Notes: a model not told the origin generated them from the letters alone. A stretch of DNA of 64,000 bases from Thozetella sp. PMI_491 (GCA_021432635.1 MU270057.1:124001-188000), one strand, 5' to 3'. Positions 12,513 to 26,389 are shown, numbered from the stretch's first letter. Numbers and translations are program-made.

Positions 12513-13919
12513 ATGGAAGAAGTCCCATCTGAACCTATCGAGAGCGAGCGGCTCGTGTGCGAGAAGATCGCCGAGCCTATGCCCGATATCGCGGGAATTG
12601 GTGTAAGTCAGGACTCTTTTCCTGTCCTACTAATATATTCCCCCTTTGGCGGAATTGGGGTAGCGTTAGTGCTCACAATTTGCGTGGCAGATTCTCTTGG
12701 GATTCAGTGCCCAGGCCTTTATCTCGATCGTCCTCGCTGTTTGGGTCTTTTTCCTTTCCAAGCTCGGGCGGCTCGAGGTCGAACATGAAGAGGGTACACA
12801 CGAATTTGCAAGCGAGAAGAAGCGTCTAGATATCGTTCTGAGCATGTTGATGGTGGGTAACGATATTCAAATGCTCACAGGTAATGCCCATCTTTTATAC
12901 CTGCACACTTGCTAGTCGCGCTAACATTAAGCCAGGAACTGCGCTGCTTGTCACAACATTCACGGCCGGATCCCATGCCGACCTATACCACTTACATCTT
13001 GTATACGACACGGTCTCATTCGTCGGGTATGTGATCTCATCCTTGAATGCATTGTATAGCATTGCCTAATGCTAGCCTCAGAATCTCCAACTGTGCAGCC
13101 CTTGTATGCTACAAATTTATTACGGCAAAGAACGCCTCACGCACTCCAGTGGCAATGCGAACGGCTCCGAAGGGCTTTCATCGCATTGACGGCCTTGCTC
13201 CACGCTTCCGTGTAGCATACGCTTATGCCATTCTCTTCCTCATCATCACTATTATGCTATTGGTAAAGCTCTCCAAGTGGTCCCTGACCAGCGAGGAGCT
13301 TGGATACTGTTACAGAACCGAGTACATGTCTATTCCTGCATCCCACCATCCCTATACCGATCAAGCTTACGTCGCCGTCACCGCGATCTGGCTGCTCAGT
13401 GTAATGTTCGGGACTATATTCGGCAGCATTCGATGGCGAAAGGTGCTGCTCGCCATGAGCGTCGTGCAGTTCCCTCTGCACTTATATTTCATGATCGCTC
13501 TTCGGTCTGCAAACATGCCTCATCTCGAGAGCGACGGCGACGAGACCGAGGATAATTGGGACTTTGGCCAAACCACTGCTACCCTGCTCTTATGCACTGC
13601 TCTGGCTGAGCTATTCCTCAAAGGTCTTGAGTATTACAGTTTTGAGAAGGACCTGAAGAAGTATGGTCCCGAGCGTGCAAATCGCAACGCGGAAATGCGC
13701 GCCGAGATTGAGAAGGAAAAAGGCGGGAGAGTTGGGCCGGTTGGCGTTGTTGTTGATACCCTTCTTGAGGCTTCCAGGTCACACTCACGGTTTGAACATG
13801 GTGATGTGCAAGGAGGATACGAGTTGACTCGGCCCCTTACAGACCCAAGTTCTGGGAATGCCTTCCCAAGTTCAGGGCCAGGCTACCCCAACTCCGGTGT
13901 GGCTTACTCACATGCCTGA
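12513..13919 (+). CDS. Multi-pass membrane protein of unknown function
   Basis: Exons 12513-12602, 12691-12880, 12936-13026 and 13082-13919 join in frame to 402 aa. About seven hydrophobic segments are visible, including AFISIVLAVWVFFL, GTALLVTTFTAG, YAILFLIITIMLLV, VAVTAIWLLSVMFG and TATLLLCTALAELF, followed by a ~90-residue polar cytoplasm-like tail rich in Gly, Pro and Ser. The opening EPMPDIAGIG is a pattern I associate with a family of uncharacterised fungal membrane proteins. I do not recognise a catalytic or transport motif. Its position inside the salicylate-type cluster makes a role in sensing or transport possible, but it may be unrelated. Confidence 0.75.
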
Positions 13920-14678
13920 TGCATTGTCTCTAGTCCAATTAGGACACCATCTACGGAGCGTGAGTGAAATTTCCTTAGAATATAGCTATTTATACAAAGA
14001 TCAAAGAAAAGCAGCTGCTAGAGAGTGGCGTCTGGGAACCTACTTTGCCTGTGATTTAACAACGGCCAGACCCATTCCGCGGCCCATGCGGACGTCCGGA
14101 CCGGGCGGTGAAGACTGGTGATAATGTGTCCTTTAGGAGTATGCTCCGCCATCTGTGCTTCGCGGCATTGAGGTCGCAAGTATGAGATGCTAGGCTTCGC
14201 AAGGCGAGCGTCACGCAAGTCGATGCACTATGCCGAGGCTAAGTAGACTGAAGCCTCATCCGCTTTCATCGCTAAATCTGGAGCTAGCCGCGGTTAAACT
14301 AGACGAGCTAGCATATGGCCCCCTTAAGCCATCTAAGCTTCAGGTACTCAATGCCATTGACACCTACATCTCGATCGTTCGGATTTCCCCACACCTTGCC
14401 GAATGCCCATTCTTTCAAACAGTAAGCTGGTCTTTGTGGCGGGGTAAGCCTAGATTATCTAGATAATCTTGCGATGCGCCATGCCTTATGTTGCCTCGGC
14501 AAATATTATCTCCGGCCCGACCAGGCTAAAACCTCTGCGGAATGTTTGTTTTCAGTGTGCAACCGGAAGATCAACCATCACCTCCGGAGTCCGACACAGC
14601 ACGCATAGTAAATTCTTTCGCAGTAGACAGCGTATACTGTTACTTGGAATATTGGCCCCGCCGCTCCATCTTGTCACC
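13920..14678. other. Intergenic, no gene seen
   Basis: The 759-bp stretch has several short ORFs (14230-14466, 14469-14690, 14542-14958) without motifs; the last partly shadows the next gene. It presumably contains the terminator of the membrane-protein gene and the promoter of the DUF2231 gene. Confidence 0.45.
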
Positions 14679-15245
14679 ATGTCTAGGTAAGCGTCCTAAT
14701 GCCCTCAATTGCTCACAAAACTCTAACGTGCCAGCCATCCTGCTCACCCCGCGGTCGTCCATTTTCCGCTCGCTTTCTTCACCACAGCTTATGGTATTGA
14801 CCTTCTGCGCCCCGCTTTGTCCCTCCTCCCAGCCGCTCTGCAAGAGCTCCTTCCCCCGGGTGCGGACCTCACGCGTATATCCTATTACGCGCTATGCGCG
14901 GGCCTGCTCACTGGCATCCCGGCCGCGGTCACCGGTGTTCTTCAGGCAGGTAGCTTGATGAAGAAGACGGGGGATATGTATCTGGAGGACAAGAAAACCT
15001 TGAAGCCAAAGGTGAAATTCCTGTTCATGCACGCTGGAATGAACGACGCGGTTATTCTGCTCAGCGCCGGGTATTGGTGGATGCGCCGCCAAGCTGGTGG
15101 CCCGACCTACGAGCCCGCGGCATGGATGGTTCTGTTGAGTGTGCTGCTCGAAGGCGTTCTCATCTTTGCTGCCAGTTTGGGCGCAAAATTGGTATACAAC
15201 TACGGGGCTGGCATGGCAATTGCAAAGGACAAGAAGCAGCAGTAA
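14679..15245 (+). CDS. DUF2231 small membrane protein
   Basis: A two-and-two-thirds-codon first exon (14679-14686) is joined over a 48-nt intron to 14735-15245, giving 172 aa. The joined start reads MSSHPAHPAVVHFPLAFFTT, and the HPA-HPA..VHFPLAF signature followed by four hydrophobic helices is the DUF2231 pattern. Members are predicted membrane proteins of unknown function in bacteria and fungi; the paired His have been guessed to bind haem or metal. It ends in a lysine-rich KDKKQQ tail that could be an ER-retrieval-like signal. Without the tiny first exon the protein would lose its conserved histidines, which supports this start. Confidence 0.82.
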
Positions 15246-15569
15246 AATGTGGTTTGCTTGCCCAGCTACTTTTCCTCCTTAGTCATAGTGAAGTCGAATC
15301 TTGGCATATGCTACATTTCTTGACCAATCTGGTATCATATCAGTGGATAAGACGAGGTATTAGAGAGAATTGAGGTAATAATACCTCATTGGTAGCTTGA
15401 AAACATTAACACTGAGCTCAGAGCATGACTACCTTATGCAAGAGTGGCGGGGTAGCAAGTGTAGTATTGACATCTCTCTGATCACTGCAGCTAGTGTTCT
15501 AGGTGTTTATTACGCTTCATAGATGTATTTACAGAGGCTACATATGTTTTGCGGCTCAGTTCTGCTTGC
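15246..15569. other. Convergent 3' flanks
   Basis: This 324-bp AT-rich spacer lies between the convergent DUF2231 and decarboxylase genes. No further feature was seen. Confidence 0.5.
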
Positions 15570-17565
<1,996 letters not shown>

Positions 17566-18586
17566 ATGCCGTTTACTGAAGCAAATGGGAAGAGGCTTTT
17601 TTATTACAAGGCGGAGCCCGTGAAGGCTGTCCAGCCGCAAAACCTCTCTGTGCTCGCTATTCACGGCCTTGGATCGAGCCACGCGTTCTATCTGTCTGTC
17701 TTCCCAGACCTCGCTGCTGCCGGGCTAACATGTTTTTCATACGATACTTATGGTAAATTCTCCATCTTAATGCCGCCTTGAGGTCGACAACGATGCTGAT
17801 CTAGCTGATTGGGTGCGTTGTAGGAAGCGGGCTCTCGGTTCTCTCCGGTGACCCGGAGCAGAGTGTTGAATCTATGGCACAGGACACACTGAGTCTTATG
17901 GAGAATTTGGGCCTTACTGCCGAGCGGACTTTCATCATAGGACACTCGATGGGCGGCATGGTAGCCTGTCAGCTTGCTTCCAAGCACCGCTTTGCTGGAG
18001 TAGTCCTCCTAGGACCTGTACACCCGAACCCTGCAGCTGCGGGTATATTTGCGAAACGAATTGATGTAGTTAACCAATGTCAGTTAATCCGATTTCTGCC
18101 CCCTTAAATTTCGATATTAGGCGCTAACTTGTTCTCTCCTTCTGGAAAGCTGGCATGGAAGCCATGGCCGACGTCATCCCCATAGCCGCGACCGGCTCAA
18201 AGTCGACGCCCATGCAGCATGCCTGGATCCGCTCTCTTATTCTCTCTCAGCAGCCTACCGGATACATATCCCTTTGCCGCGTCATCGCTAGTGCAACGGC
18301 CCCTGTATACCGAGACATTGTGAGCCCGCTCCTGATAATCGCAGGAAGTGAGGATAAATCAGCGCCGATGGATGGCTGCTTGAGCATATTTGAGAGGCAA
18401 GTAACATGATGCTCTCCGAGATTTCGATGAACGATCTTGCTGATTCGCCCATTTATAATGATTAGCTGCAGTACCACTGCTTCTGCCAAGAATCTGGCGG
18501 TACTGGAGGGAGTTGGTCACTGGCATTGTGTAGAAGCGCCACAAGAGGTTGGACGACTGTTTTTGCAGCACATGGCAAAGTCTTAA
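17566..18586 (+). CDS. Alpha/beta hydrolase, 3-oxoadipate enol-lactonase-like
   Basis: Exons 17566-17752, 17824-18078, 18150-18396 and 18472-18586 give 267 aa. The third intron begins with GC (GAGAG|GCAAGT), a textbook GC-AG donor; no GT donor nearby keeps the conserved C-terminus in frame. An acceptor six bases earlier (18465) would add two residues. The alpha/beta-hydrolase order is clear: oxyanion HGLGSSH near residue 33, nucleophile elbow GHSMGG with Ser104, acid in GSEDKSAP, and the catalytic His in GVGHWHCVEAP. Similar hydrolases cleave 3-oxoadipate enol-lactone or related ring-fission lactones, which fits a cluster with catechol dioxygenase. It runs tail-to-tail with the SnoaL-like gene only 46 bp away. 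Substrate is inferred. Confidence 0.82.
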
Positions 18587-18632
18587 GTCTCGGATAAATC
18601 TATTGACGGGGCCTTCGTCGCTATCTCCTTTC

Positions 18633-19180
18633 CTAGTTCGCCATATCCTAGTCCCACGAGTTAGAGCTGACTCCATCTTTGCTAATTGGTGGAAGGATCT
18701 ACCCACAAGATAGACTTGGTAGAAGCTAAGCCTCCATTTGCCATCGTCTGAACTCCTTTCTAGGACGGCTCGACCTGCCCATTCCTTGCCGGCCTTGTTA
18801 CCGTTCTTTAGATCGTAGTCTACCGTCCCGTAGAGCATAATTTCCGGCGTATCGGCCGAAGAAGCATAGACCTTATGCACCTTATGCTTACGAGCTACGA
18901 CATGTGTCCACATGCTCTCACGGAACTGTCTGATATCTTTACGGGCATTGCAGGTTAATAACTGCAGCTAGTCGAATGGGTTATTGGCAGCAGAAAACAT
19001 ACCAGCGGTTCCCTTAACTCTTTTAGAGCCCATGACTAGAGTGGCATCCGGGGTAAACTGGCTTGCATACACATCGTGCTCGCCTGGAGTGTCCGAAATG
19101 CTATAAAACTTCTCTATGAAGCTGTAAATACCTTGGTCGAGGGCGACCGCGGGTTTTTCGAACGTGTAAGCTGATGCCAT
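18633..19180 (-). CDS. Small SnoaL/NTF2-like protein
   Basis: Exons 19180-19003, 18936-18707 and a 15-nt last exon 18647-18633 give 140 aa. The long-open alternative, reading through the last intron, would run antisense across the neighbouring hydrolase exon. The spliced form instead ends FYQVYLDMAN, matching the usual end of this family. SnoaL-like features are the N-terminal helix YSFIEKFYSISD, the conserved HDVYASQFTPDATLVMG strand-loop and the final FYQVYL strand. Members are small cone-shaped barrels acting as isomerases, cyclases or hydratases, or with no known activity. In this setting it could isomerise a muconolactone-type intermediate, but that is a guess. Confidence 0.72.
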
Positions 19181-19598
19181 TAGGCTGCCTTGGAAGGGTT
19201 TTTTTTATTGCTGTTAGACTTGGTGTTGTGAAGTTCGAACGGATACAACGGGGAATCAGGTCGGAGAAGGGCTAGATTTTATAAGTCTGGCCGATGCAGC
19301 CCAAGCGGGGTAGTAGAGGACGATAAGGTGGAGTAAAAAGGCCAATGTTGGAGAAGGAAAGTCAAAGAGCAGCCATGTGCTAAGACCGAATTTGAGTAGG
19401 TACGCTTCAACGAAACTTGATGCACTGCAAGCTACATCAAGCGGCGGGCTTGAGACACCTTCCGACCTTACAAGGGTTCTTTTTTTATGTCACTGGCAAA
19501 ACTTGAAGTGTGTTCGTCGTGGTACTATCTATGTAAGGCATAGGTGGGGATTTGCTCGGATTTCACCCATGGCTTAACAGCATCTTTATTTTTTTTTT
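19181..19598. promoter_or_regulatory. Promoter region of the SnoaL-like gene
   Basis: The 418-bp spacer holds the upstream region of the SnoaL-like gene and the 3' end of the CoA-transferase gene, both on the minus strand. Homopolymer T runs near 19200 and 19587 are present. No clear operator was seen. Confidence 0.45.
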
Positions 19599-21531
19599 CT
19601 ACGACACTGGTAGACCGCTTGCCACCCGCCTATGGATGTCTCCATTGCTTGAGAAATCCCATGTGGGGTCGTCTGAGCCGTTAGGCCGACTGGCCCTCTG
19701 GAACCCGATTTCCAGTCCTTCAATCTCAGCGACGGGATTGACGGCTCTCACATCGGCTTTGTACTTGTCCGCATACCACCAATCGGTAAGGTCTTCGCGG
19801 GTGAAGAATTCCGGGAAACGCTGCCGCATCTCACGCAGCGCTAGCCCACTGATCTGGTCCACGCTGTTGTCGTGCCGCAAAGCCAAGAACCCGGGCCCCA
19901 TCAGGGTGCGAAGTCTCTCTTGCACCTCGTCGGTATGCAAACCCACCTTGAAGAGAAGCATGTCATACTGCAGCAGCGAGACCTTGCCATGCCAGGAACC
20001 CCCCCGCGTTGTGCGGTGCAGGAGGCCTATAAGCGCAGCGACTGCACCCATGCAGCCTGTCCCGTAGTCAGAAATGGGGAACGGAGGCACAACGGGCTCG
20101 GAGAGTCCCATGAAGCGGCCCTGCTCCCAGGCGACACCAGTGACCTGTGTTGAGTAGGCCACTTGTTAGCTCAGCCTCGTGTAAATGCCCGCTTACCACC
20201 TTGCGCGCCGTATCAAGCCTGGTGAGAGAGGTCGCACTTACACAGTCGGCGATCTGTTGCCAGCCCGCCCGGTGCGCCCACTCGCCCTCGTAGCCAAAGC
20301 AATTTTCATTGATATAGACGATTCCCTTGCCTCGCTTTGCCGCCCGCTCGCTGAGAGCATGTGGTCCGTATCCGAGGCGGTCGAAGGCTCCAGGGCGGTA
20401 ACCGTCCACAACGATATCAACCTCATCCAAAAGCTTCTCGAACGCCTCGCGGCCTTCGGGTGTCTTCAAATCCAGGTCAGCGGCGTGCTTTCCCATGTTT
20501 CCGTCCACCTGGAAGAAGGGTACGTCACTCAGCTTCGGGCTGGTGATCTTCAGCACCGTTGCTCCGTATTCGCCGAGAATGCGCGTGATCGTGGGGCCAG
20601 CGATGATGCGGCACAACTCAAGGACCTTGATTCCCGACAGAGGCCGTGAATCCCCAGTATTGGGCAGTGGCGACGGTGGTGAAGAAGTCTCGAGAGGGGA
20701 CACAGCCCATGGGCTGAGCTTTGCCGCGACTTGGCCCTTCGTTTGTAAGCGTCAGTGCATGATCCTCATAGCGCTCGGGACCAACGTGAATCGGCTTACA
20801 TGCGGCGTCTTGATGAAATCCTCGTGCTTGAGCGCGGGGACACCAGCTTGTTTATTAGCCGCGTTCATCTCTTCAAGCTGCTCGACAGTGAACCTCATCA
20901 CCGCGGTTTCTATCGTTCTGGAAATTGCTTCGTGGGTCCCGAGGTCAGGGCGGAAAGGCTCGAGGCCAATCATGCTCAATGTCGTAGAAGCTTCCAGCGA
21001 ACCGTGAATGTGGTAGTATTCTCCTTGTCGTTTCGTCTTATACAAATTCGCAGACATACGGCGGTAGGGGTCAGATTGCGCCTGCAGTAAATCAGTGTCT
21101 ACCGATCCTACAGTTAGCGAATGTCGTTTAACTCTACATCCTCTTCCTCGACATGGCACTCTACCTTTGAGAAGCTTTTTTACCTCCGGGTCGAGCTTCC
21201 CTAGCCCGCCGACAGTGGCCAGATATGCTTGAAAAAGAAAGGCGGTGGTCTTCTCATGGTCGATGGTAATTAGTCGTGTACTTTCTTTCCCAGCCTTGAG
21301 ATCACCGAGGGCTGCCGCCGCTGCTGCCTCGAGGGCCTTCAGGGCGGAAGTAGTTTCTGTTTCTTTCAGCGGGATGGGAAAGTACGGGAGGTCACGATGC
21401 GCCTTGAAGGTGACATGTTCGCGTCGACTTCGTACTTGAGTCGGAAGGGAGTCTTCATCCCCAGGGAAGGAACCCAGCAAAAGGTCGAGAATTCTCTTAG
21501 TCTCCTCAATTGAAGAATAACTGGACGCCAT
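19599..21531 (-). CDS. Family III (CaiB/BaiF) acyl-CoA transferase
   Basis: Exons 21531-21165, 21107-20800, 20736-20242 and 20144-19599 give 571 aa. The C-terminal half has the family III signature LSGIKVLELCRIIAGPTITR, then TPEGREAFEKLLDEVDIVVDGYRPG and PFPISDYGTG, where Asp416 aligns with the catalytic Asp of formyl-CoA transferase. The N-terminal ~240 residues include YYHIHGSLEASTTLSMIGLE, part of a second, degenerate CaiB-like half typical of long fungal members. These enzymes swap CoA between carboxylic acids. In the cluster it could activate 3-oxoadipate, or an aromatic acid before further conversion. It is divergent from the dioxygenase across 763 bp, which suggests shared regulation. 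Confidence 0.87.
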
Positions 21532-22294
21532 CCTAACTACCTGGTCCCAGACAGCCCAGAGAAAAAAAAGCTGAGGATGGCAGATGGATATCGTACGACA
21601 GATATGTTCCGTTGTCGCATGGACGGTAGCTAAGGGCCTGGTCCCTCGAGAAGCCTCACACGTAAGTGGACAGGGGCTAGACCAGCTTCTGCTGTGCAGC
21701 TAAGCCAACATGGTGGATGGATCCGGTGTCCAGCGATGCGAGTCAGGAAGGAACTCGGCTGGGCGGTGCCCCTCATCGTGGAGATGTGGCGGGACGGTAG
21801 ACGGCCTCCCCGCAGTGCGGATATGTGACGCAGTAGCTTCCTATGAAAGAGTCGTGCAGTTTCGGCTGTGGGTCCCGCCGCGTAAGGGAGCGGACCGCCG
21901 CACCCTTCTCCCCATGCGGGACTGATGCACTTTTCCGACGCCTACGAAGTAGGTAACACGCACGAGTGAGATCCACAGAGTCGTGCCAATGGGCGCTAGC
22001 TGCTTTCCAATTGTTGCGGGGTAGATGCTCTGATGATCGCCATTGTGCTGGGGCTTTCAAGGGGTAGATAGCAGTGAGTTCAAATGCAGGGGGGCTGGCC
22101 CGCTTGGCGCAAGCCCCAGAATCGCTAGGTCGTAGAGGTAGTTATAAGCTTGAACTCTGAGGTGGCCGCGTCTTGCGGTCTTTGACAACATCACTACTCC
22201 ATCTCCGTGGACACTATCCTTCCAACTGGCGCCCCAATCACCGAATATCAGATTGCTCAACCCAGGCCCCTAGATACCATCAAAATTCCCAAAC
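21532..22294. promoter_or_regulatory. Divergent promoter, CoA-transferase / dioxygenase
   Basis: The 763-bp divergent region is rich in CGG/CCG triplets (for example TTCCGTTGTCGC near 21607 and TTTCCGACGCCTACGAAG near 21932), but none forms the exact TTCCG-N8-CGG repeat seen in the right-hand cluster. Confidence 0.5.
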
Positions 22295-23442
22295 ATGGCT
22301 ACCAACGGCATGAATGGCGCAACGAAGCCCAAGTATGACCCGGATTTCACCGACAATGTCATCAAGGCTACCGGGCCGAAGGCGAACCCCCGGGTTGCTA
22401 CTGTTATGGCTAGCTTGATCAGGCATATCCACGACTTTGCTCGTGAGGTAGACCTAACCGTCGAGGAGTGGATGATGGGCGTAAACATGATCAACCGAGC
22501 GGGCCAGATGAGCAACGACCGCCGTAACGAGGGACAGCTAGTCTGCGACGTCATTGGCCTTGAGACGTATGTTCTGTAGCAAGCTTTAGGCGTCGCCTCC
22601 TTCATCTGTTCCTCATCCTACCGAGGAGCTTGCCAAGGGAGACTCGTAAGCTAACCTAACGGAATCCAAAAGACTAGTCGACGAGATCACCAACAAGCTA
22701 CTCATTGGTGCCGACTACGAGGCGACGAAGACGGCTATTTTGGGCCCTTTCTTCCGCCACGATACCCCTCCTACAAAGAACGACGAAAGCATCATCAAGA
22801 CCATGCCCCCCGATGGCGAGGTAACCTACATGCACGGGATCGTGCGCGACGCCGCTACTGGCGAGCCCCTCGAAGGAATCAAGGTCGACATTTGGCAATG
22901 TAGCACCAACGGCCTCTATGAGCAGCAGGACCCCGACCAGGCCGAGTTTAACCTGCGTGGAAACCTGACGACTGACAAAGACGGCTACTACGGCCTTTAC
23001 TGCCTGCGACCCGTTCCTTACCCTGTGCCCTTCGACGGTAAGTCACAAGCTAGCCATTACTTCACACTAGAATTCGAATTGTTGATACATCCGTGTGTAG
23101 GACCTGCCGGCGAGCTGCTTCAGCTTCTCGACCGCCATCCGTACCGCCCCGCCCATATTCACATCATTGTAAGTCCTTCGTCATACATCTTCTCCATGTC
23201 TACATTAGACACAGGCAATCGCAACGGACAGTACACTAAGTGCTTCTTACCAGGCTGGTAATGAGAAATATACTCCTCTCACTACACAAATATTCGACAA
23301 GACAAGCAAATATCTCGTCGATGACAGTGTGTTTGCGGTAAAGGATGACTTAGTTGTCGACTTTAAGCCGATCGAGGGCAACCCTAAGGCCACTCTCGAG
23401 CTGACGTACGATATTCGTCTAGCAGCGATCAAGAAGGATTAG
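22295..23442 (+). CDS. crcA: Intradiol ring-cleavage dioxygenase (catechol 1,2-dioxygenase-like)
   Basis: Exons 22295-22566, 22673-23037, 23101-23168 and 23254-23442 give 297 aa, normal for the family. An N-terminal helical dimerisation domain (residues ~20-115) precedes the beta-sandwich. All four Fe(III) ligands are visible: Tyr173 (NGLYEQ), Tyr207 (PVPYPVP), His231 and His233 (RPAHIHI), with the conserved Arg just before. The reaction expected is catechol plus O2 to cis,cis-muconate. The divergent CoA-transferase, the enol-lactonase-like hydrolase and two aromatic monooxygenases fit a catechol branch of the 3-oxoadipate pathway. Hydroxyquinol 1,2-dioxygenase is the main alternative, since the two are hard to separate by eye. 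The symbol follows the Aspergillus niger salicylate pathway and is tentative. Confidence 0.88.
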
Positions 23443-24026
23443 ATCTGTTCTCTCGATATCAGTTTTGTGGAAGTTAGCGAGACTTGGAACTGTATTGTTA
23501 CGAATATTACACAACTAAGGTACCAATCTATTAGTTTGAACTATATTTCCGGATCCAAGAGTTGCGAGTGGACCTACTCCATATAGTACCTCGTTTGCAC
23601 TGTCGTTCTGGGATTCTTATATACCATTGCCCAAGCTCAAACATCAAATTTCTAGACTCACAATGTGCAGATTCTTTCAGCTATTATATGTTCATTTTAT
23701 GTCTTCTTAAGCGTACTGGTATATGGCCTTCGTCTGATTTTCTGTAAGCTTCGACTACGGCTCTGTAACTATATCGAACGTAAATCGTCAGCCGGGAAGG
23801 GACGGCCCAGTGCTGCCCCTTTTGATGACTTAAAGGGTGAGTAGTAGTTCTTGCGATGTTCAACATCAAAGTTTGTCTCCATCTAATTGCCTCAAAAGTT
23901 GTATCTCGCTTAACCCGCAACGCCATATGTACAACAACCCCAGTTCTGTGCCTACATTCACGCCGGAGCATGAGGAGAATCAAGCTCTCCTGGGACGGAG
24001 GATAATATCTAAAGAGAAGAGCCAAA
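23443..24026. other. Convergent 3' flanks
   Basis: This 584-bp spacer between convergent dioxygenase and salicylate-hydroxylase-like genes shows only short ORFs without features. Confidence 0.5.
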
Positions 24027-25712
24027 CTAAGCGGATGGTCGTGCAATCGTAATGCCATTCGAGAGCTTCAGGCCAATTGGCAGACCTCCAATCCACTTCT
24101 CCTTGTCGGCATAGTCCTGGTTCCTCTTCTTCGCGAGACACTCATCGGCGTCGCGGTACATGTCGTAGGCATTCATCTCCTCAATAGTGAGCTTCTTCGA
24201 CTCGTCCTCGACCTTGTAGGTGGCGGTATCTGTGTTGCTAGAGAACCCTAGTGGCGCAATATCATTAGAGTGAATCGCCCAGGGAGGGGAAGAGGGTATC
24301 ACGACTTACCGATTCTCTCATTGATGTTGTAGGCAGCCTTGGCCGCCGCAGCCTGCACCTTCGTGGCCCTCGGCAGCCGGATCTGCTCGTATACAGCGAG
24401 ACTCTCGGCGATGTCACCGTTGAAGTAGTCTTTGTTGAAGAGAATGCCGAGCGCGGCAGCGTCCTCGATGGCCATGCAGGCGCCCTGGCTCTGGTGAGGC
24501 ATCATCTAAGGCATGTTAGACTTAGGGACTATGCAAGGCGTTTCGGAAAGCATTCATGCATACCGGGTGGCCAGCGTCACCGAGAAGAGCGATTCTGCCC
24601 TTGACAACGTATGGGTAGGGCTCGCTGGAGACTGGAGTCAGTCCCGATTCTAGGCAATGATCACTTTTCGGAGGGGAGGTGTAACATACTGAACCCAGAG
24701 CCGCCACGGCTGAATTTCCTTGCCGATAGCCAAGTGATTGCGGACTTGGGAGTCAAGCTCGGGATAGGGTGCAAGAAGCTCCTCGACGGGACGATCTTGG
24801 CCACCCCAGTTGTGGTTGGCATAATCGCCGGCGGTACGAGGAAAGAAGCAGTAGTATGAGAGGAGCTTGCCACCGTTGCAAGGCGACAACACGATCTTGT
24901 CCCACTTGCCTTCCTGGCCGCCCCAGTACTCGAGTGCACTGTCAAGAGAATAGTCAACCAGTCCAAGCTTTCTGGCCTCCTCCGTGGTGACATTGGCGTG
25001 CAAGCAGCTGGAGTCAGAAGGGCGCTTCTCAGGGGTCAGGCCGATGACCTTCCGGACTACGGATCCGATACCGTCGGCACCGATGATGAGGTCATGCTGG
25101 GCTGTGTTTCCATTGGCAAAGGTGATCACGCCATTGTCAATGTCAATGGACTCGCACTGTGACTTCCTGTCAGCTACTATAATTACCTCCCGAGTGAAAG
25201 GCGAGGGATGCTAACGGCATGGTTAACCATCAACTTGGCCGGGGTCCCGGCTCCTTCTTCCTGGAGAGCGCAGTCCTTCAGCATGCGGTGCATGTACTGG
25301 CGGTGGAACATGTTGTAGACGTAGCCCCATCGCTCCTCATAGTCATCAAGGTGGTACACGCTGACTGGTTCTCCGGTCTGAGCACGGCAATTAGCAACTA
25401 GAGGGAACTATGCAGCTCACGTGAACATGAGCATGAGGGAGGAATAGTAACCTTCCAGTCCCGATTGATCAGTGACTTGAGAACGACAGGGTCTCCCTTC
25501 TCAACATCAACCTGCCACTCGTGGAGCCAACGGGTACCGTTGGCGGCACAAGATACGGAGGCGCCGACCTCACTTGCAAAATCATTGCGCTCATAAATGG
25601 TAACATCGTGGCCGGCGCGTCGCAGAGAAATGGCTGTGGACATGCCGCCGATGCCACCTCCCACAACTGCGACGTTAAGACGCTTCCATCCGGATGTGGA
25701 CTGGGAGCCCAT
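24027..25712 (-). CDS. Salicylate-hydroxylase-like FAD monooxygenase
   Basis: Six exons (25712-25452, 25377-25216, 25156-24690, 24624-24564, 24505-24310, 24247-24027) give 455 aa. Motifs in order are VVGGGIGGMSTAISLRRAG at residues 17-35 for FAD, GADGIGSVVRKVIG for the DG region, and LLGDAGHPMMPHQSQG for the GD region, the last interrupted by an intron between GHP and MMPHQ. The overall length and the ending with a charged helix (EEMNAYDMYRDADE) resemble fungal salicylate 1-hydroxylases that convert salicylate to catechol with loss of CO2. Together with the dioxygenase this would be a complete two-step route to cis,cis-muconate. The gene is head-to-head with a Zn2Cys6 regulator. Other hydroxybenzoates cannot be excluded. 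Confidence 0.87.
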
Positions 25713-26389
25713 CGTGTGTAGGATTCTCGGCGTGCTTTGTTTGGGACAGATCGGAAGACAAAAGTGAGCTGAGCTGACGATTCTGTGCCTCCAGTGAGCT
25801 GAGTTGAGACTGTGGGAGTTAAACTCGCAAGATGGCGACGCGAATGGCTATATCTACATGGGTGAGAGTTGCCCACGATGAAGTCATTTTTATCGCCAGA
25901 CGGACCTCGGAGAGCAATCTCCCCAAGTTATCTCGATCGGATCATACCCAGCGACTATCAGCTAGTCTGCGGTTATCTCTCATCGCTCCAAGGAACCTGG
26001 CATCTGCCAGGCCCGAAGCGCAGGGACAGCCGCTCTCCGCGACCCCCTTTTCGCCCCTTTGCTCTATCATGCATTGGGTCAACACAAGGGCGGGTGCGGG
26101 GCAGAAGTGCCCCATCCGACGCTAGCGGGCTTAGACCTGGTCGGCGGAGGTCCAAAGTGGCTTGCCGCGATTCCGGCCAAGCCCACTTCCGAAAGATAGC
26201 GGCTATGAACCACCCGCGGGGCATGCCCATGAAGATAAGCACCTCGGGGCTTGAACGGAAGCCGCACCGGCGCGACAATAATACGTAACACATCCGCCAT
26301 CAGGCGGGTTCCCCATCACACCGCATCCACACCACCTACCACGCACGCTCCACGCCGAGCTCCAGGTCAGTCGACTTCCGCGTTCCCAA
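25713..26389. promoter_or_regulatory. Divergent promoter, salicylate-hydroxylase-like / regulator 2
   Basis: The 677-bp divergent region contains several separate CGG/CCG triplets, including a direct pair of TTCCG cores (near 26171 and 26189). No exact palindrome with the right-cluster geometry was found. Confidence 0.5.

Noticed and set aside
12040-12606. 188-codon plus-strand ORF
   Set aside because: It runs over the start and first exon of the membrane-protein gene in another frame and is Cys/Arg/Ser-rich like translated non-coding DNA.
18359-18632. Read-through extension of the SnoaL-like gene
   Set aside because: It would run antisense through the conserved last exon of the alpha/beta hydrolase and add sequence unlike the family; a 59-nt intron with a good branch site gives a normal end.
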